A DNA stretch of 64,000 nucleotides from Ralstonia sp. NFACC01 (GTDB lineage: Bacteria > Pseudomonadota > Gammaproteobacteria > Burkholderiales > Burkholderiaceae). The notes under the pieces were generated by a model, which saw nothing but the letters and a program-made list of their open reading frames with translations, had not been told where the DNA came from and made no database searches. A program made the position numbers and the translations under genes. Position 1 is the stretch's first letter. The number at the start of each line of letters is the position of its first letter. Location: NCBI RefSeq assembly GCF_900115545.1, contig NZ_FOWV01000005.1:372001-436000 (forward strand). Direction: 5' to 3'. Of the stretch, positions 47,753 through 56,780 are shown piece after piece.

Positions 47753-48241
47753 GTGCAAAATTTGGTGAACGAGGCGTCCGGGGCGGCGCCGAGCGACGCA
47801 GGCAAGGTGGTTGGCCCGGATTCCTTTCTGACGCTGCACTATCGCATCGCGCTGGAAAACGACACGGACATCGTCACCACGTTCGACGACAAGCCGGCCA
47901 CGCTGTTGCTGGGGCAAGGCCAGATGGCGCCGACGCTGGAACAGGCGCTGCTCGGCATGCGCGAGGGCGAGCGCACGACGTTCCGCCTGGCGCCCGAGCA
48001 CGCGTTCGGCCCACGCAATCCGGAACTGTTGCAGCGCGTGTCGCTGGCCACGCTGCGCGAAAACTCTTCGTTTGAAGAGGATTACCAGCCGGGCGACCTG
48101 GTTGAGTTCAATGCGCCGAGCGGCGGTAAATATGCTGGTGTGCTCAAGGAAGTCGGTGAGACCTCCGCACTGTTCGACTTCAATCACCCGCTGGCTGGCC
48201 AGACGATCGTGTTTGAAGTCCAGTTGATCGGCATCCTCTGA
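47753..48241 (+). CDS. fkpB: FKBP-type peptidyl-prolyl isomerase (SlpA/FkpB type)
   Basis: A 162-residue two-domain SlyD/SlpA-like prolyl isomerase. The FKBP part starts at [11 protein letters not shown] and carries [16 protein letters not shown]. The inserted flap domain has [17 protein letters not shown] and the [15 protein letters not shown]-terminus. Start at GTG 47753. A TACAAT box lies at 47715-47720. It is followed 1 bp later by ispH, a conserved pair. Confidence 0.9.
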   Translation: MQNLVNEASGAAPSDAGKVVGPDSFLTLHYRIALENDTDIVTTFDDKPATLLLGQGQMAPTLEQALLGMREGERTTFRLAPEHAFGPRNPELLQRVSLATLRENSSFEEDYQPGDLVEFNAPSGGKYAGVLKEVGETSALFDFNHPLAGQTIVFEVQLIGIL

Positions 48242-48242
48242 T

Positions 48243-49226
48243 ATGAGCAACGCTGTGAACACCCCGCTCGATTCCATTGATCCTGTCACCCAGGCCGACG
48301 CCGAGGTCTTGCTGGCGCAGCCGCGCGGCTTCTGCGCCGGCGTGGATCGCGCCATCGAGATCGTCGAGCGCGCGCTGGAGCTGTTTGGCGCGCCCATTTA
48401 CGTGCGTCACGAGATCGTGCACAACGCCTATGTCGTGGGCGATCTGCGCAACAAGGGCGCGGTGTTCGTGCAGGAGCTCGACGATGTGCCTGTGGGCGGC
48501 ACGGTCATCTTCAGCGCGCATGGTGTGTCGCGTGCGGTGCGCGAGGCGGCGGAGGCGCGCGGCCTACGCGTGTTCGATGCGACTTGCCCGCTGGTGACCA
48601 AGGTGCACGTGGAAGTCTCGAAGATGCGCGCGCAGGGTTTCGAGATCATCATGATCGGGCACAAGGGGCACCCGGAGGTGGAAGGCACCATGGGCCAAGC
48701 CAACGACGGCATGCTGCTGGTCGAATCCGTCGACGACGTAGCGCATCTTGAGGTGAAAGACCCGAGGCGTCTGGCCTACGTGACGCAGACCACGTTGTCG
48801 GTGGACGAGACCCAGGAGATTGTGGCGGCCATCAAGGCACGTTTTCCGGCGGTGCACGAGCCGAAGAAGCAGGACATCTGCTACGCGACGCAGAATCGCC
48901 AAGACGCGGTGAAATTCATGGCGCCGCAAGTGGAAGTGGTGATCGTGGTCGGCAGTCCGAACAGTTCGAACTCAAACCGCCTGCGTGAGCTGGCCGAAAA
49001 GCTGGGTGTGCCCGCCTATATGGTGGACACGCCTGAACAGGTGAGGCCCGAATGGGTGGCGGGCAAGCGCCGCGTCGGGCTGACCGCGGGGGCTTCGGCG
49101 CCCGAAGAACTGGCGCAATCGATCGTTGACCGTCTCAAGGCGCTGGGCGCGCGCACCGTGCGTCCGCTTGATGGCATCCAGGAAAACATGTCCTTCCCCC
49201 TTCCGAGGGGTCTTCAAATCAATTGA
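48243..49226 (+). CDS. ispH: 4-hydroxy-3-methylbut-2-enyl diphosphate reductase
   Basis: A 327-residue [4Fe-4S] enzyme, the last step of the MEP isoprenoid pathway, giving IPP and DMAPP. Cluster cysteines lie in [22 protein letters not shown] and [11 protein letters not shown]. Conserved His residues include VRHEIVHN and MIGHKGHPE. It is coupled to fkpB and followed by a terminator. Confidence 0.96.
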   Translation: MSNAVNTPLDSIDPVTQADAEVLLAQPRGFCAGVDRAIEIVERALELFGAPIYVRHEIVHNAYVVGDLRNKGAVFVQELDDVPVGGTVIFSAHGVSRAVREAAEARGLRVFDATCPLVTKVHVEVSKMRAQGFEIIMIGHKGHPEVEGTMGQANDGMLLVESVDDVAHLEVKDPRRLAYVTQTTLSVDETQEIVAAIKARFPAVHEPKKQDICYATQNRQDAVKFMAPQVEVVIVVGSPNSSNSNRLRELAEKLGVPAYMVDTPEQVRPEWVAGKRRVGLTAGASAPEELAQSIVDRLKALGARTVRPLDGIQENMSFPLPRGLQIN

Positions 49227-49309
49227 ATGCCTTTATGTAAATGCCCACTTAAAAACGCACAAAAACTGTGCGCCCTAATGCGGTGCATAAAGCGCTTTCG
49301 AGGAATCGA

Positions 49310-49343
49310 CGGCCACTTCTTTCAGGAGTGGCCGTTTTGTTTT
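49310..49343 (+). terminator. Intrinsic terminator after fkpB-ispH
   Basis: CGGCCACT pairs with AGTGGCCG, followed by TTTTGTTTT, about 85 bp past the ispH stop. Between here and the livJ promoter (49344-49561) I see no gene. Confidence 0.82.
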
Positions 49344-49561
49344 GTGCATTGCAGAAACCTCTTCAATACCGGCGAAGCCTTGATTTATCGTGCGAATCGC
49401 CCGCCAAGCCGCACAAATAGGGGGTTTCCCTTAGTCTGGCACGGTTCTTGATAGGCCTATGCGCCGTTCGCGAATGCCTGCGCGAAATGACGCCTGTTTG
49501 GGCATTGGGGAAAGCCCGTAAAGCGGCGTAGTTACTGCAAAAATCGTTGTTGCGACGCGTA

Positions 49562-49589
49562 TTGCATCCGCAATAAAAGGGGATACAAT
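49562..49589 (+). promoter_or_regulatory. Sigma-70 promoter of livJ
   Basis: TTGCAT (49562-49567), a 16-bp spacer and TACAAT (49584-49589). The start would be near 49596, about 85 nt upstream of the livJ ATG. Confidence 0.6.
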
Positions 49590-49680
49590 TCGCGCGTTTC
49601 AAATTGAAACAATCGGCGCGGGGGGAGCGGCCGGGAGGCAGGACGCTCTTCTTGCTCTTGCGAGATCTAGGAGATCACTC

Positions 49681-50889
49681 ATGCAAATTAAGTTTGCCAA
49701 AGTTCTGCCGCTTGCGGCTGCCGTGGCACTCGTAGCAGCTTGCGGTAAGAACGAGGAAAAGCCCGCAGACCAAGCTGCTGCACCTGCAGCAACGTCGGCT
49801 CCGGCTGCTGCTGCCGGCGGCGGCGAGACCGTCGTCAAGATCGGTCACGCGGCTCCGCTCACGGGCGGTATTGCTCACCTTGGCAAAGACAACGAAAACG
49901 GTGCACGCCTGGCCGTTGAAGAAGCCAACAAGGACGGCCTGACCATCGACGGCAAGAAGATCAAGCTGGAACTGGTCGGTGAAGACGATGCGGGCGACCC
50001 GAAGACCGGCACCGCCGTCGCCCAGAAGCTGGTTGACGAGCACGTTGTTGCTGTCGTGGGCCACCTGAACTCGGGCGTTTCGATCCCGGCCTCGAAGATC
50101 TACAGCGATGCAGGCATCGTGCAGATCTCGCCGTCGTCGACGAACCCTGACTACACCAAGCAAGGCTTCAAGACGACCTATCGCGTGGTTGCGACCGACG
50201 CGCAGCAAGGCCCGGCACTGGCGAACTACGCCGCCAAGACCCTGGGTGCCAAGACCGTGGCCATCGTTGACGATGCCACCGCCTACGGTAAGGGCCTGGC
50301 CGACGAGTTCGAGAAGACCGCGAAGGCTGACGGCGTGAACGTTGTGGCGCGTGAGGCCACCAACGACAAGGCGACCGACTTCAAGGCCATTCTGACCAAG
50401 ATCAAGGGTAAGAAGCCGGACGTGATCATGTACGGCGGCATGGATGCCACCGGCGGTCCGTTCGCCAAGCAAGCCAAGGAACTGGGCATCACGGCCAAGA
50501 TCGTTGGCGGCGACGGCGTGTGTACCGACAAGGTGGCCGAACTGGCTGGCGACGCAATCGACAACATCGTCTGCTCGGAAGCAGGCCTGGCGCTGTCGAA
50601 GATGGAGAAGGGCGCGGACTTCGAGAAGAAGTACCAAGCGCGCTTCAACACGCCGGTGCAGATCTACGCACCGTTCACGTATGACGCCGTCAATGTGATC
50701 ATCGACGCGATGAAGCGTGCCAACTCGACCGACGCTGCCAAGATCCTGGCTGCCATGCCGGCAACCAACTACAACGGCGTGATCGGCAACATCGCGTTCG
50801 ACGACAAGGGTGACCTGAAGCAAGGCTCCATCACCCTGTACAACTACAAGGACAAGAAGAAGAGCGTTCTTGACGTTGTGAAGATGTAA
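49681..50889 (+). CDS. livJ: Branched-chain amino acid ABC transporter, substrate-binding lipoprotein
   Basis: A 402-residue periplasmic binding protein. The N-terminal signal ends in a lipobox-like VAAC with Cys21, so it is probably lipid-anchored. An Ala-rich linker precedes the Leu/Ile/Val-binding fold (VVKIGHAAPLTGGIAHLGKD). It delivers branched-chain amino acids to LivHM. A strong terminator after it separates it from livHMGF and would allow higher expression of the binding protein. Confidence 0.93.
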   Translation: MQIKFAKVLPLAAAVALVAACGKNEEKPADQAAAPAATSAPAAAAGGGETVVKIGHAAPLTGGIAHLGKDNENGARLAVEEANKDGLTIDGKKIKLELVGEDDAGDPKTGTAVAQKLVDEHVVAVVGHLNSGVSIPASKIYSDAGIVQISPSSTNPDYTKQGFKTTYRVVATDAQQGPALANYAAKTLGAKTVAIVDDATAYGKGLADEFEKTAKADGVNVVAREATNDKATDFKAILTKIKGKKPDVIMYGGMDATGGPFAKQAKELGITAKIVGGDGVCTDKVAELAGDAIDNIVCSEAGLALSKMEKGADFEKKYQARFNTPVQIYAPFTYDAVNVIIDAMKRANSTDAAKILAAMPATNYNGVIGNIAFDDKGDLKQGSITLYNYKDKKKSVLDVVKM

Positions 50890-50909
50890 TCGAAGGGTTA
50901 TCCGCCCTA

Positions 50910-50948
50910 AAAACGGCACCGCGACTACCCCTGCGGTGCCGTTTTTTA
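50910..50948 (+). terminator. Terminator between livJ and livH
   Basis: AAAACGGCACCGC pairs with GCGGTGCCGTTTT, followed by a T-run, about 20 bp after livJ. It should end most livJ transcripts, with readthrough or a separate promoter serving livHMGF. Confidence 0.9.
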
Positions 50949-51099
50949 TAGCCTCGCCAATGAAACAAGGCCCTCACCATGGGCGTGTCGGCAGGCCGCT
51001 TACCAGCAACCTCACCTTACCCATCCGATTGATCGCATACCTTGCGGGCACGTCATCCCGTCGCCTACAACAAAGCAAGGCATAGCAGGAGCTGTTCTC

Positions 51100-52035
51100 A
51101 TGGATATCTTTATCCAGCAGATCGTGAACGGTCTGGTGCTCGGCAGCATTTACGCGCTGATCGCACTTGGCTACACCATGGTCTACGGTATTCTCGGCAT
51201 CATCAACTTCGCCCACGGCGATGTTCTGATGGTTGGGGCAATGTCTGCCCTGACTGCCATCAACTTCCTCCAAAAGTATTTCCCCAATCTGCCTGACTGG
51301 CTCACGCTGGTGTTTGCGTTGCTGTTTGCAATGCCGGTCTGCGCCATCGTGGCCTACACCATCGAGCGCGTCGCTTACCGGCCGCTGCGCAATGCGCCGC
51401 GCCTGGCGCCGCTGATCACCGCCATCGGCGTGTCGATCGTGCTGCAGACGCTTGCGATGATGATCTGGTCGCGCAACCCGCTCACCTTCCCGCAACTGCT
51501 GCCTTCGAGCCCGATTGATATCGGCTCCACCGGCGCAACGATTACGGGCAAGGAAATCGTCATCATCGTGGTCTCGATCCTGGTGATGGTTGGGCTGATC
51601 CTGCTGGTCAACCGCACCAAGCTTGGCCGCGCGATGCGCGCTACCGCCGAGAACCAGCGTGTGGCAGGCCTGATGGGCGTCAACCCGAACTTCGTGATCT
51701 CCGCCACCTTCATGATCGGCGCTGCCATGGCTGCGGTCGCTGGCGTGATGATGGCGACCAACTACGGCAACGCTCACTTCTACATGGGCTTCATCCCGGG
51801 CCTGAAGGCGTTTACCGCCGCAGTGCTGGGCGGCATCGGCAACCTCGCAGGCGCCATGGTTGGCGGCATGCTGCTGGGCCTGATCGAAGCACTGGGTGCC
51901 GGTTATATCGGCGATCTGACTGGCGGTGTGTTCGGTTCGAACTACCAGGATGTGTTCGCATTCATCGTGCTGATTGGCGTGCTGCTGTTCCGCCCGTCCG
52001 GCATCATGGGCGAACGCGTTGCGGACCGCGCATAA
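51100..52035 (+). CDS. livH: Branched-chain amino acid ABC transporter permease LivH
   Basis: A 311-residue inner-membrane permease of the LivH family with about eight hydrophobic segments. The N-terminal GSIYALIALGYTMVYGILG segment and the EAA-like RATAENQRVAGLMG loop are typical. GCAGGAGCTGTTCTC precedes the ATG. It is followed 13 bp later by livM. Confidence 0.94.
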   Translation: MDIFIQQIVNGLVLGSIYALIALGYTMVYGILGIINFAHGDVLMVGAMSALTAINFLQKYFPNLPDWLTLVFALLFAMPVCAIVAYTIERVAYRPLRNAPRLAPLITAIGVSIVLQTLAMMIWSRNPLTFPQLLPSSPIDIGSTGATITGKEIVIIVVSILVMVGLILLVNRTKLGRAMRATAENQRVAGLMGVNPNFVISATFMIGAAMAAVAGVMMATNYGNAHFYMGFIPGLKAFTAAVLGGIGNLAGAMVGGMLLGLIEALGAGYIGDLTGGVFGSNYQDVFAFIVLIGVLLFRPSGIMGERVADRA

Positions 52036-52048
52036 GAAGGGGAGCGCC

Positions 52049-53176
52049 ATGACAGAAAATTTCAAAGCGCCGATGAAGACGCGCGCCGCGCTGTACGGCT
52101 TCCTGATCCTCGCGATCTTCGCGCCGTTCATCGTGGGTGCCGCAGGTGGCAACTACTGGGTGCGCGTGCTGGACTTCGCGCTGCTGTACATCATGCTGGC
52201 CCTGGGCCTGAACATCGTGGTGGGCTTTGCCGGCCTGCTTGATCTGGGCTACATCGCGTTCTACGCGGTGGGCGCCTACATGATGGCGTTGCTGGGTTCG
52301 CCGCACCTGTCCAATCAGTTTGAGTGGATCCACAACCTGTTCCCCAATGGGTTGCACCTGATCGTCTGGTGGGTGATTCCGCTGGGTGCCGGGTTGGCGG
52401 CGCTGTTCGGCATTCTGCTGGGCACGCCGGTGCTGAAGCTGCGCGGTGACTACCTCGCCATCGTGACGCTGGGCTTTGGTGAAATCATCCGGATCTTCAT
52501 GAACAACCTCGACCGCCCGGTGAACATCACCAACGGTCCGAAGGGCATCAACCTGATCGAGCCGGTCAAGATCTTCGGGTTCGACTTCTCGAAGCGCCAT
52601 GACTTCTTCGGCATCCGCTTCGACTCGGTCTACATGTACTACTACCTGTTCGTGTTCCTGGCCGCGATCATCATCATCGTGTGCCTGCGGTTGCAGAACT
52701 CGCGTATCGGTCGCGCGTGGGTGGCGCTGCGTGAAGATGAAATCGCTGCCAAGGCGATGGGCATCAACACCCGCAACATCAAGCTGCTGGCCTTTGCGAT
52801 GGGTGCGTCGTTCGGTGGCGTGTCGGGTGCGATGTTCGCGTCGTTCCAGGGCTTCGTGTCGCCGGAATCGTTCGTGCTGTGGGAGTCGATCTACATCCTG
52901 GCAATCGTGGTGCTCGGCGGCATGGGCCATATCCCGGGCGTGATCCTGGGCGGCATTCTGCTGGTGGGCTTCCAGGAACTGCTGCGCGCGCTGGCCGAGC
53001 CGGTGCAGAACAAGCTGTTCGGCCATGTGATCGTGGAAGCGGAAGTGCTGCGTCAGTTGCTGTTCGGCCTGGCGATGGTGGTGGTGATGCTGTATCGCCC
53101 CGCGGGCCTGTGGCCCTCGCCGCGCAAGGAAGACCGTCCGCAAAAGCAGCGGGCTGGTGGACTGTCCCGTATCTGA
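52049..53176 (+). CDS. livM: Branched-chain amino acid ABC transporter permease LivM
   Basis: A 375-residue permease of the LivM family, partner of LivH. Typical segments are ALGLNIVVGFAGLLDLGYIA and the cytoplasmic loop GRAWVALREDEIAAKAMGIN that contacts the ATPases. The start is the ATG at 52049 with AAGGGGAGCGCC upstream. Confidence 0.94.
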   Translation: MTENFKAPMKTRAALYGFLILAIFAPFIVGAAGGNYWVRVLDFALLYIMLALGLNIVVGFAGLLDLGYIAFYAVGAYMMALLGSPHLSNQFEWIHNLFPNGLHLIVWWVIPLGAGLAALFGILLGTPVLKLRGDYLAIVTLGFGEIIRIFMNNLDRPVNITNGPKGINLIEPVKIFGFDFSKRHDFFGIRFDSVYMYYYLFVFLAAIIIIVCLRLQNSRIGRAWVALREDEIAAKAMGINTRNIKLLAFAMGASFGGVSGAMFASFQGFVSPESFVLWESIYILAIVVLGGMGHIPGVILGGILLVGFQELLRALAEPVQNKLFGHVIVEAEVLRQLLFGLAMVVVMLYRPAGLWPSPRKEDRPQKQRAGGLSRI

Positions 53177-53189
53177 TGGAGGCACGCAC

Positions 53190-53966
53190 ATGAGCAACAA
53201 CAACGTCCTCCTCTCGATCCGAGGAGTCCAGAAGCGTTTCGGCGGCCTGCAAGCGCTGTCCGACGTGAGCCTGGAAATTCGCGAAGGCGAAATCTACGGT
53301 TTGATCGGCCCGAACGGCGCCGGCAAGACCACGTTCTTCAACGTCATCACGGGCCTGTATACGCCTGACGCAGGCGAGTTCGTGCTGGGCGGCACGCCCT
53401 ACCAGCCCACCGCCGTGCACGAAGTGGCCAAGGCCGGTATTGCGCGCACGTTCCAGAACATCCGCCTGTTTGGCGACATGACTGCGGCGGAGAACGTCAT
53501 GGTGGGCCGCCACGTGCGGACCAAGGCCGGCCTGATCGGCGCGGTGTTCCGCACCAAGGCGGCACGCGAGGAAGAAGCCTCCATCGAAGACTGGGCGCAC
53601 GATCTGCTGGACTACGTCGGCATCGGCAAGTACGCCAACTACACGGCGCGCAACCTGTCGTACGGTCACCAGCGTCGTCTGGAAATCGCGCGTGCCCTGG
53701 CCACGCAGCCCAAGCTGCTGGCCCTGGACGAACCGGCTGCCGGCATGAACGCCACTGAAAAGGTGGAGCTCCGTGGCCTGCTCGACAAGATCCGTTCCGA
53801 CGGCAAGACCATCCTGCTCATCGAGCACGATGTGAAGCTGGTGATGGGCCTGTGCAACCGCCTGACCGTGTTGGATTACGGCAAGGTGATCGCACAAGGC
53901 CTGCCGCAGGAAGTGCAGACCAACCCGGCGGTGATCGAGGCCTACCTCGGCGCGTCAGCGCACTGA
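53190..53966 (+). CDS. livG: Branched-chain amino acid ABC transporter ATP-binding protein LivG
   Basis: A 258-residue ABC ATPase. Walker A is GPNGAGKTTFFN, the signature is LSYGHQRRLEIARAL and Walker B is LLALDEPAAGMN. The segment GIARTFQNIRLF is diagnostic for LivG. The start is the ATG at 53190 with TGGAGGCACGCAC upstream, 13 bp after livM. Confidence 0.95.
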   Translation: MSNNNVLLSIRGVQKRFGGLQALSDVSLEIREGEIYGLIGPNGAGKTTFFNVITGLYTPDAGEFVLGGTPYQPTAVHEVAKAGIARTFQNIRLFGDMTAAENVMVGRHVRTKAGLIGAVFRTKAAREEEASIEDWAHDLLDYVGIGKYANYTARNLSYGHQRRLEIARALATQPKLLALDEPAAGMNATEKVELRGLLDKIRSDGKTILLIEHDVKLVMGLCNRLTVLDYGKVIAQGLPQEVQTNPAVIEAYLGASAH

Positions 53967-53982
53967 CGCAGAGGAACGGAAT

Positions 53983-54699
53983 ATGAAACCAGTAATGTTG
54001 AAGATCGACAGCCTGAAGGTCGCTTACGGCGGCATCCAGGCGGTCAAGGGCGTGGATCTGGAGATTCGCGAAGGTGAGCTGGTCACGCTGATCGGTGCCA
54101 ACGGCGCCGGCAAGACGACCACCATGAAGGCCATCACCGGCTTGCAAGGCTGGGCCGGCGGTGACGTGCAGTATCTGGGCAAGTCCATCAAGGGCGTGCC
54201 GAGCTACAACCTGCTCAAGCAGGGCTTGGCGATGGTGCCGGAAGGCCGCGGCGTGTTCGCGCGCATGACCATCGTCGAGAACCTGCAGATGGGCGCCTTC
54301 ACGCGCAACGACGAGGCCCAGATCAAGGCCGATATCGACCGCATGTTCGGCATCTTCCCGCGCCTGAAGGAACGTGCAAACCAGCTGGCCGGCACGATGT
54401 CGGGCGGCGAGCAGCAGATGCTGGCCATGGCGCGTGCGCTGATGAGCCAACCGAAGCTGCTGCTGCTGGACGAGCCGTCGATGGGTCTCTCCCCGATCAT
54501 GGTGGAGAAGATCTTCGAGGTCGTGCGCGACATCTCGGCGCAAGGCGTGACCGTGCTGCTCGTTGAGCAGAACGCGCGCCTGGCGCTGCAGGCAGCGCAC
54601 CGCGGCTACGTGATGGACTCCGGTCTCATCACCATGAGCGGCGATGCCAAGCAGATGCTCGACGATCCGAAGGTGCGTGCCGCCTACCTGGGCGAATAA
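53983..54699 (+). CDS. livF: Branched-chain amino acid ABC transporter ATP-binding protein LivF
   Basis: A 238-residue ABC ATPase. Walker A is GANGAGKTTTMK, the signature is MSGGEQQMLAMARAL and Walker B is LLLLDEPSMGLSP. MVPEGRGVFARMTI is typical of LivF. It is the last gene of the liv cluster, followed by a terminator. Confidence 0.95.
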   Translation: MKPVMLKIDSLKVAYGGIQAVKGVDLEIREGELVTLIGANGAGKTTTMKAITGLQGWAGGDVQYLGKSIKGVPSYNLLKQGLAMVPEGRGVFARMTIVENLQMGAFTRNDEAQIKADIDRMFGIFPRLKERANQLAGTMSGGEQQMLAMARALMSQPKLLLLDEPSMGLSPIMVEKIFEVVRDISAQGVTVLLVEQNARLALQAAHRGYVMDSGLITMSGDAKQMLDDPKVRAAYLGE

Positions 54700-54718
54700 G
54701 CACCCTCAAGCATCATGA

Positions 54719-54751
54719 AAAAGCCCCGCAATTGCGGGGCTTTTTCTTTGC
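54719..54751. terminator. Bidirectional terminator between livF and the GNAT gene
   Basis: AAAAAGCCCCGCA pairs with TGCGGGGCTTTTT around a short AT loop, with A and T flanks. It serves both the rightward liv and the leftward acetyltransferase transcripts. Confidence 0.9.
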
Positions 54752-54765
54752 GCGTGCCCGACGAT

Positions 54766-55242
54766 TCAGGCAGATGCTGCTGTGTAGATGTTCGGTCGAT
54801 GCAATTGCATGAACCCGACGCCCTCGCGCACATCGGCAAAGCCATGCTTGCGGTAAAGCCAGTCGGCGCCCGTTGTCACTAACACAGTGCGGCGAAGTGT
54901 CTGCAGTTCCGGATGCTCGCGCAGGAAATCCATCAGCGCGTGCGAGACGCCTTTTCCACGCCACGCCGGCAACACGAACACATCGCACAGATACGCAAAC
55001 GTCGCACGATCGGTAATGACCCGCGCAAAGCCCACGAGGTCGCCCTGCGAGCCATCGCCGTTCCGACGATAGGCGGCGAAGCACAGTGAGTTCGCGACCG
55101 ATCGGTCAAACACATCGCGGGGCAGGCCGCGGGCCCAGAACGTTTCCTGCGAGAGGAAGTTGTAGATGTCGTCCAGCGGAAGCCACGCGGAATCATCAGA
55201 CAACACGATCCCCGTGGCCGGAACTTCTCGCGTCACGGCCAT
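54766..55242 (-). CDS. GNAT family N-acetyltransferase
   Basis: A 158-residue acetyltransferase with the GNAT core: DLVGFARVITDRATFAYLCDVFV (motif D/A strand) and PAWRGKGVSHALMDFL, where RGKGVS is the acetyl-CoA pyrophosphate loop. The substrate is unknown. It lies 79 bp downstream of argD in the same direction, so it may be co-transcribed. Confidence 0.88.
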   Translation of the reverse strand: MAVTREVPATGIVLSDDSAWLPLDDIYNFLSQETFWARGLPRDVFDRSVANSLCFAAYRRNGDGSQGDLVGFARVITDRATFAYLCDVFVLPAWRGKGVSHALMDFLREHPELQTLRRTVLVTTGADWLYRKHGFADVREGVGFMQLHRPNIYTAASA

Positions 55243-55321
55243 GGCGAACCTCAGAGTGGGAGCAGCGATGGAGCGATGAAGGGCGACGCATTGCGCGCCG
55301 CCCCGGGTCGAACGATGCGTG

Positions 55322-56509
55322 TTAGGCGTGCGCCTTCAGCAGCGTGCGCAGCATGCCGATCATCGTGTCGATTTCTTCGGTCGTCACGTTGAGCGCGGGC
55401 ATGAATCGGAGGATGTTCGGACGCGGGGCGTTCAGCAGCAGGCCCGTCGGGTTCATCTCGCGTGCAGCTTCGACCAGTTGGCCGCCGATGTCCTTGCCGA
55501 GCAGCAGGGCGCGCAGCAGGCCGTCACCGCGTTCGCCGGCCAAGCCGAACTCTTCGCTCAGCTTGAGCAGTTGCGTACGCAGATAGGCGCCGCGTTCTTG
55601 CACGCCGGCCAGGAAGCCGGGGGCTAGGAGTTGCTCGATCACCGAGCAGCCGACGGCCGTCATCAGCGGGTTGCCGTTGTAAGTGCCGCCTTGGTCGCCG
55701 GCCTCGAAGCTGGCAACTTCATCCGTGCACAGCAGGGCCGAGAGCGGCACGCCGCCGCCGATGCCCTTGCCCAGCGTCATGATGTCCGGCTCGATGTTCG
55801 AAAGCTGATAGGCGAAGAGCGTGCCGCAGCGGCCGCAACCGGCCTGCACTTCATCAACGATCAAGAGGATCTTGTGCTTCTTGGTCAGCGCGCGCAGTTG
55901 CTGCATGAATTCCGGCGTGGCCGGCAGCACGCCGCCTTCGCCTTGCACCGGCTCAAGCATCACGCCGACAGTCTCGTCGGTGATGAGCGCTTCCACCGAG
56001 GCAATGTCGTTCAGGATGGCTTTCGGGAAGCCCGGTACCTGCGGCGCAAAGATGGTGTCCCAGCCGGCCTTGCCCGACGCGCTCATGGTGGCGAGCGTGC
56101 GGCCGTGGAAGCTGTGATCAAACGTGATGATCTGGAACGCGCCATTCTTATGCTTCTTGCCCCACTTGCGAGCGAGCTTGATGGCACCTTCGTTGGCTTC
56201 AGCGCCGCTGTTGGCGAAGAACACCTTGTCGAAACAGCTGTGCGCGGTCAACAGGCCGGCCAGCTTGGCCATCGGCTCGTTGTAGAACGCCGGGCTCGGG
56301 TTGATCAGCTTACGGGCCTGCGCGTTCAGCGCTTCGATCATGCCGTCGTTGGAGTGACCGAGGCAGTTGACGGCCCAGCCTTGCACGAAGTCCAGGTATC
56401 GCTTGCCGTTGTGGTCCGTCAGCCACGAGCCCTTGCCTTCGGTGAAGACGATCTCGGGCCGGTTGGTGATGTACATCAGGGACTGGACGGGGTAGTCAGC
56501 AAACGCCAT
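55322..56509 (-). CDS. argD: Acetylornithine aminotransferase
   Basis: A 395-residue class III PLP aminotransferase. In arginine synthesis it makes N-acetylornithine from N-acetylglutamate semialdehyde; relatives also act in lysine synthesis or arginine catabolism. Diagnostic segments are [36 protein letters not shown] and [11 protein letters not shown] with the PLP lysine. The start is the ATG at 56509 with CTGGAGCTTTGCC upstream. Its leader holds an Arg-rich mini-ORF and a terminator, suggesting attenuation control by arginine supply. Confidence 0.92.
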   Translation of the reverse strand: MAFADYPVQSLMYITNRPEIVFTEGKGSWLTDHNGKRYLDFVQGWAVNCLGHSNDGMIEALNAQARKLINPSPAFYNEPMAKLAGLLTAHSCFDKVFFANSGAEANEGAIKLARKWGKKHKNGAFQIITFDHSFHGRTLATMSASGKAGWDTIFAPQVPGFPKAILNDIASVEALITDETVGVMLEPVQGEGGVLPATPEFMQQLRALTKKHKILLIVDEVQAGCGRCGTLFAYQLSNIEPDIMTLGKGIGGGVPLSALLCTDEVASFEAGDQGGTYNGNPLMTAVGCSVIEQLLAPGFLAGVQERGAYLRTQLLKLSEEFGLAGERGDGLLRALLLGKDIGGQLVEAAREMNPTGLLLNAPRPNILRFMPALNVTTEEIDTMIGMLRTLLKAHA

Positions 56510-56575
56510 GGCAAAGCTCCAGAAAAAGGCGGCAGGAAGATGAAAAACCGAAAAAACACGAGTTGGAAAAAGACA

Positions 56576-56603
56576 AAGGCCACGGGGGTTGCCCCGTGGC
56601 CTT
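56576..56603 (-). terminator. Intrinsic terminator in the argD leader (candidate attenuator)
   Basis: A perfect 12-bp stem (AAGGCCACGGGG with CCCCGTGGCCTT) around a 4-base loop, followed on the minus strand by TTTGTCTTTTT. It is oriented for leftward transcription only. It lies 67 bp before the argD ATG and 33 nt past the stop of the Arg-rich leader ORF. It could also end transcripts of the upstream reductase gene. Confidence 0.88.
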
Positions 56604-56636
56604 GTGATCGTCGAATCCTGTGAACCCGATATGCAA

Positions 56637-56708
56637 TCAGCAGACAGCCGCGTGGCTTCCCGGAGGGAGCAACGTACGGCGGCGTCGGAGGTGCAGTGCT
56701 TGGTTCAT
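56637..56708 (-). CDS. Candidate arginine leader peptide of argD (23 aa)
   Basis: A 23-codon ORF in the argD leader; it starts [17 protein letters not shown]. It contains four consecutive arginine codons (CGA CGC CGC CGT, 56687-56676), and a TGA ends it 33 nt before the terminator. The ATG lies 8 nt after the -10 box of a good promoter, so the transcript would be leaderless or nearly so; no Shine-Dalgarno sequence is visible. The layout (promoter, short ORF with codons for the end product of the pathway, terminator, biosynthesis gene) is that of hisL or trpL. Expression and regulation are inferred. Confidence 0.6.
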   Translation of the reverse strand: MNQALHLRRRRTLLPPGSHAAVC

Positions 56709-56716
56709 AAGGCGCA

Positions 56717-56745
56717 AGAATAAGACGGATGCCAAGTCAAGTCAA
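56717..56745 (-). promoter_or_regulatory. Sigma-70 promoter of the argD leader
   Basis: On the minus strand TTGACT (56745-56740), a 17-bp spacer and TATTCT (56722-56717). The expected start is within 56710-56708, at or just before the leader-peptide ATG. The site lies just after the stop of the upstream reductase gene. Confidence 0.62.
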
Positions 56746-56780
56746 AACGAAATTTTGACCTTCTTGGGATTTGTGCAACG

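Noticed and set aside
49437-49452. Sigma-54-like TGGCACGGTTCTTGAT upstream of livJ
   Set aside because: The -24 half is perfect, but the essential GC of the -12 element is GA, and a good sigma-70 promoter lies closer to livJ.
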